Positions 60,000-64,000 of a stretch of 64,000 bases of DNA are shown here, piece after piece. A program made the position numbers and the translations under genes. Source of the stretch: Ichthyophis bannanicus (lineage: Eukaryota > Chordata > Amphibia > Gymnophiona > Ichthyophiidae); the NCBI GenBank assembly GCA_033557465.1, contig CM066041.1:153425532-153489531 (forward strand), read 5' to 3'. The notes under the pieces were generated by a model. That model did not search any database. It was not told the origin of the DNA and saw only the letters and a program-made list of their open reading frames with translations. How positions within the stretch are numbered: position 1 is the first letter of the stretch; each line of letters opens with the position of its first letter.

Positions 60000-62580
60000 C
60001 CTCCATCTCCCCTTTCCCTCTTCACTCTCAAATCCTTCCTTCGATCTCCGTCATCCTTTCTTCCTTTTTTAAAATCACTGAGGAGGAAACTGCACATCAC
60101 CTCCTCCAAACATTACCTGCTCCTCTGATCCCATCCCCACCTGTCTACTAAGTTCTCTCTGTACCTCTGCCATTTCTTCCCTCTGTCATATTCTTAATCT
60201 ATTGCTTTCCACTGCATCTGGTCCTGTAGCCTTCAAACATGCTGTGGTAACACCTCTTTTCAAAAAATCTTTACTAGACCCTACTTGCCCTGCCAATTAT
60301 TGGCCAATCTGCCTCCTCCTTTTAGCATCCAAACTACTTGAAAGTGTGGGTCACGCCTGCTGTCTTGACTTCCTTTCCTCTCAAGCCATTCTTGATCCAC
60401 TGCAATTTGGTTTCCATCCTCTACATTCTACAGAAATAGCCTATCCAAAGTCTCCAGTGGCCTTTTCCTGGTCACATCCAAGGGCCTTTACTTGATCCTC
60501 ATTCTTCCTGATTTATCTGTTGCTTTTGATACCATTGATCACCAACTTCTTGATACTCTGTTCCTGCTTGGATTGAGGGCCTCTGTTTTGTCTTGGTTTT
60601 CTTCATATCTCTCCCATCGCACCTTTAGTGTATGTTCTGGTGAACATTACTCCACTTTTTTATATTATTTTATTTTATTTTTATTAATGTTTAAACATAA
60701 TGTGCCTGATTCTGTCCCGGATATACATCTCCTTTGTACGTCTGGGTTGAGCCGGACGTATAAAGGAGATCATGATTCTGATCCCGTGGGGCACGTCTAG
60801 CCTCACGGGATCAGAATCGCAAACAGCACTGTACATGCAGGCCAGGACTGTGGTTCAGTCCTGGCCTGCACGTACAGCAAAGCCCAACTAATTCAGTCAG
60901 GACATTCAAATGGCGCCGCGGCTCCATTTAAATGCCGCAATGCCGGCCACCACCCAAAAAGTTAATTCCCCGCAGCCCGACCCCTGATCTGACCTCCTAA
61001 GGCCAGGGTCGGGCTGCAGGGAATTAACTTTTGCCCCCCCCCAGCCCCTTCCACATCCTGGAGCTGCCAAAAAGACATGTCCAGGAAGGTTATTCCACCC
61101 AAGAGGTGGAATAACTTCCCTGGACATTTCGCTGGCCCTGGACGTGCAGGGCCGACATTAGAATCTGCCTTGTACGTCGAGGGCCGGTGACCGCCCCCTG
61201 CCCACCCACTCTCCGCCCCCGGGTTGCCTCTTCCCCGCCCCCGACTAACTTCCCCACACAATTGGCAGGGAAGTTAGTCAGGGGGCAGCAGCCGCCATGA
61301 ATGCCTCAGAATAACCCCCAATACATCCAGGAATAAACATTAATGATCAAGAAAATGGTAGAAAGCATTCATCCTCAAAAAGGAAATTAAAAAAAAATAT
61401 TATACCAGGTAAATAAAAGTTCCTCCACATCTATGCTGCTTTCAGTCTGTGTATCTCAGCGCTCTGTCCTGGCACCTCATCTATTCTCACTCTATACTCA
61501 TTCCTTTGGTGCCCTGATCTCCTCCAATGGTTTTTAGTACCATCTTTATACTGATAACTCTCAGATTTACTTCTCTGCACCTGAAATCTCTTCAGGAATT
61601 CAAGCTCATATCTCAGCCTGAGTATGAGATTGCTGCCTGGATGCCTTGTAGCCATCTGAAACTGAACATGGCCAAGATGGAGCTCCTTATCTTTCTGTCT
61701 AAATCCTCTTCCCCCTTCCTCCCTTTCTGTTGATAACATTATCATCCTCCCTATTTCTTCAGCTCACAACCTTGGGTCATCTTTGATTCTTCTCTTTTTC
61801 TGAACACATTCAGTGGATAGCTAAAATCTGTTTTTCTATAATATCAGCAAAATTCATCTCTTCCTTTCTGAACACACTGACAAGGCCCTTATTCACAATC
61901 TAGTCACTTTGCATTTAGACTATTGCAACCTGATCTTCACTGGTCTCCCCCTGAATCATCTCTCTCCCCTTCAGTCCATTCAAAATTCAGCCACATTACT
62001 AATCTTCTGCCAGTGTCGCTATACTCACATAACCCCTCCTCTCAGCTAAGTTCATTGGCTCCCTATCCATTTCCATACCCAGTTCAAACTTCTCCTACTG
62101 ACCTACAAGTGCATTCATTCTATGGCTCAATACCTTTCCACTCTTATCTCTCCCTACACCCCACCTCAGGAACTACGCTCATCAGGCAAATCACTTTTAC
62201 CTGTGCCCTTCTTTTCCACTGCAAAACCTCAGGCTCCGTTCATTCTACCCTGATGCACTATACACCTGAAAATAGACTACCTGAGTTGATATGCCAGGCT
62301 CCATCTCTGGTCCTATTCAAATCCAAGCTAAAAACCCATCTCTTCAAGGCTACGTTTGGAACCTGACCCCATTATTCACCTGTTTACCACCCATGTGTAT
62401 TAGAATCATTTACCCTTAGTTTTACCCTAGTCCCCCTGTTTGTTGTATTTGTCTTTCTTGCATAGATTGTAAGCTCTATTGAGCAAGGACTGCTTCTCAC
62501 ATATATCTTACAGTGCGGCATATGCCTTGTAGCACTATACAAATGATAAGAAGAAGTAATAGTAGTAGTAATAGAAGTAG
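60000..62580 (+). mobile_element. L2-like LINE, RT to 3' end, interrupted
   Basis: Plus strand. Pieces in order: FKITEEETAHHLLQ (60065), FKHAVVTPLFKKSLLDPTCP (60235), FDTIDHQLLDTLFLLGLRAS and [15 protein letters not shown] (60510-60640). After an insertion (about 60655-61430) it resumes with SLYTHSFGAL-like sequence, CSHLKLNMAKMELLIFLSKS (61655) and the 3' thumb region LFKSKLKTHLFKATFGT (ending 62366). The catalytic box reads YTDN instead of YADD (near 61540). The 3' end has TAGTAGTAG runs at about 62558-62580. Several shifts; inactive. Confidence 0.75.
60655..61430. mobile_element. Insertion made of serial hairpins
   Basis: It breaks the L2 reading frame. It contains at least seven consecutive inverted repeats: 60727-60770, 60774-60818, 60831-60875, 60957-61032, 61077-61127, 61134-61153 and 61243-61279. 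Arms are near-perfect over 7 to about 26 bases with short loops. GC-rich apart from its edges. No protein is recognised. A non-autonomous foldback-type element is the simplest reading. Confidence 0.65.
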
Positions 62581-63370
62581 AGAGAAGCTTGACATGGTGG
62601 CCAGTAGGGAGGAGGGTTTAGCAATGAGATGAGTGCGAGAAGGATGCAATACTAGGAAGGTAGTAAAAGGAGGCAGTGAGATATTGGGTAAAGTCAAGAG
62701 ACAGAAGAAAGGGACTATAGAGAATGACTGAGATAGAAAAGATGGGTCTGGTGAAAGGATGGGAAACAGAAAAAGGTAGATGAGGGCTGGGAAGGGAACG
62801 AATACAGAGGGTGGAAGTGGGAGGAGGATAGGTTGTGGGTGATAAAAGGGAATAAGAGCTGGGGATGAAGTGAATGTGAAATAGGGGTTATGAGAGAGGG
62901 AGGAGTGGGAAGATGGGCTGGGAAATAAATGAACGGAGATGGAAAGTTGATAGGTGAAAAGGTAAAAAGAGGGAAATTGAGGACTGGAGGGTGAGAAGTA
63001 GGGTGCAATCTAAGTGGAAAGAAATGGAGAAAAGAGCTCAAAAGGGAAAGAGAAATATCAGAGATGTGTAAGACAGAAGGAAAGAGGCAAAATGTCAAAT
63101 GGACAGCCAACCTTGGAAAGTTAGGAAAAAACAGAGGAAAGCAGAAAAGAGAGACTTGGCCAACACGACTGTAAAAAAATAAAATGCTAGACAAAAAAGT
63201 TTGAAAAAGTATTTTATTTTGAATTTATTAATTGGAATATATCAGCTTTCAGAATGATTGTATTTTTCTCAGTATAAGAGGAAATGTATTTCTGTTTCTA
63301 TTTCTGACTAGAATCTGCCTTCAGTTACATTTTCGTCTGCCTGTTCTGCATTTGGTGATAGTCTGGCCCT
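62581..63370 (+). mobile_element. Purine-rich dispersed repeat, copy 3, divergent
   Basis: 62581-63130 is strongly A/G-rich (its reverse frames are Pro/Ser/Leu low complexity). 63190-63370 has TATTTTATTTTGAATTTATTAATTGGAATATATCAGC and GTATAAGAGGAAAT, parallel to 51835-52010 in copy 2. Confidence 0.55.
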
Positions 63371-64000
63371 GTTTTGTGGGTGACCAAGGTGTGGTATTTT
63401 ATTACCACCTAGTTTCTTTGTAGAGAACTGTAGAGTTCTACTTGTTCTGTCAGTCAGTTAGGACTATTACAAGCCAGCTTTTAGTAAAATTAAAGTCAGT
63501 TGGGGTATAGCTTAACAGAGAAAGTAGAAGAAGGTAAATATTCTTTGAGTATAAAGTACAGGGAGAAATCATTTTCTAGAGACCTTTTACAAAGAGACCT
63601 TCAAGTTAGAAGGCAAAAGAACTGTGAAATTGTTTTAAATAGGTGCTAAAGCCAAGTGACAGATCAAAGGGGCAACTTGAAAGGCTCCCTCTATTAAACC
63701 AAGAGCAGTGCAAATCACCCAGGAAGTTAAGAGATTGTCTTAGAAACGCAGATATAAATGGGTCAACCAGAGCTCAGTGATCTTCAGTCTTAAAGAACAA
63801 CCAAGAGGGACTGCTACTGCTGCGAAGGAATCTGCACTTGTAAGTATTTTTACTGCTCGGAAATTCTCTAAATACTGGGGGAAAAGGTACGTCTTTGATC
63901 TGTGTATTTTAAAATTCAGTGTTTGATGAAATCAGTTAGGCTATAGTATCACAAGCCAGCCTTCAGTTATTTTTATTTATTTATTTATTTAACAGGTCTT
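63371..64000. other. Unassigned DNA to the window end
   Basis: Two related phrases, ATTACAAGCCAGCTTTTAGT (63456) and ATCACAAGCCAGCCTTCAGT (63950), mark a diverged direct repeat about 490 bases apart. A TATA-like GATATAAATGG lies near 63750. The final bases (TTATTTATTTATTTATTTAA) look like the start of an antisense LINE/SINE tail. No gene is supported. Confidence 0.35.

Noticed and set aside
62715..63194. Minus-strand 159-codon Pro/Ser/Phe-rich frame
   Set aside because: It is a reverse reading of a purine-rich tract without domain or start context.
54745..64000. Further upstream TCN2 exons
   Set aside because: I looked on the minus strand for transcobalamin-like peptides with matching phases and found none; the remaining exons probably lie beyond the window.

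Overview
This window is vertebrate genomic DNA with no prokaryotic features. I recognise one host gene: the 3' half of a transcobalamin-type cobalamin-binding protein gene, best matched to TCN2. It lies on the minus strand as five small exons with consistent splice phases, between 54.7 kb (most 5' exon seen) and 11.8 kb (stop codon). About 0.73 kb of coding sequence is spread over 43 kb because the introns are packed with retrotransposons. Several near-complete DIRS-type (tyrosine-recombinase) retrotransposons next to L2/CR1-like and R4/Rex6-like LINEs suggest a large, repeat-rich amphibian genome. A caecilian is my guess; the sequence alone does not prove it.

Layout: 1-5055, DIRS copy A1 (plus), cut by the window start. 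5328-11009, DIRS copy B (plus), the most intact, just beyond the 3' end of TCN2. 11.0-11.87 kb, 3' flank and last exon. 11.87-20.3 kb, intron with a local duplication, G-rich minisatellites, an L2/CR1-like LINE fragment and an R4/Rex6-like LINE with a restriction-like endonuclease. 20.3-20.42 kb, exon. 20.4-23.9 kb, intron with a (TAG)n tract and a tRNA-derived SINE. 23.9-24.09 kb, exon. 24.1-46.1 kb, a 22-kb intron holding decayed DIRS copy C, copies of a purine-rich dispersed repeat, an inverted-repeat (foldback) element, a near full-length decayed L2 LINE, and a second L2 LINE split by DIRS copy A2 (38426-44632). 46.14-46.32 kb, exon. 46.3-54.57 kb, intron with DIRS copy D, whose middle is replaced by another repeat. 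54.57-54.74 kb, exon. 55.5-59.67 kb, a minus-strand decayed DIRS copy E. 60.0-62.58 kb, an L2 LINE interrupted by a string of hairpins. 62.6-64.0 kb, a third purine-rich repeat copy and unassigned DNA.

The five DIRS copies belong to three groups: A1/A2, B/C/D, and E. Where preserved, each has inverted terminal repeats plus, after the recombinase gene, an internal complementary region whose two halves are the reverse complements of the two ends. This is the arrangement known for DIRS1, where it is thought to template a circular intermediate. Gene order is gag, reverse transcriptase, RNase H, DAM-like methylase domain, tyrosine recombinase. B has all coding parts open. A1 has a gag frameshift, A2 a stop in the polymerase gene, and C, D and E are broken.

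I see no previously unknown operon-like system. The points most worth a second look are a splice-donor-like motif conserved at the 3' terminus of several DIRS copies, the different ways RT and recombinase are joined, the replaced middle of copy D, the serial-hairpin insertion near 61 kb, and the purine-rich repeat family.
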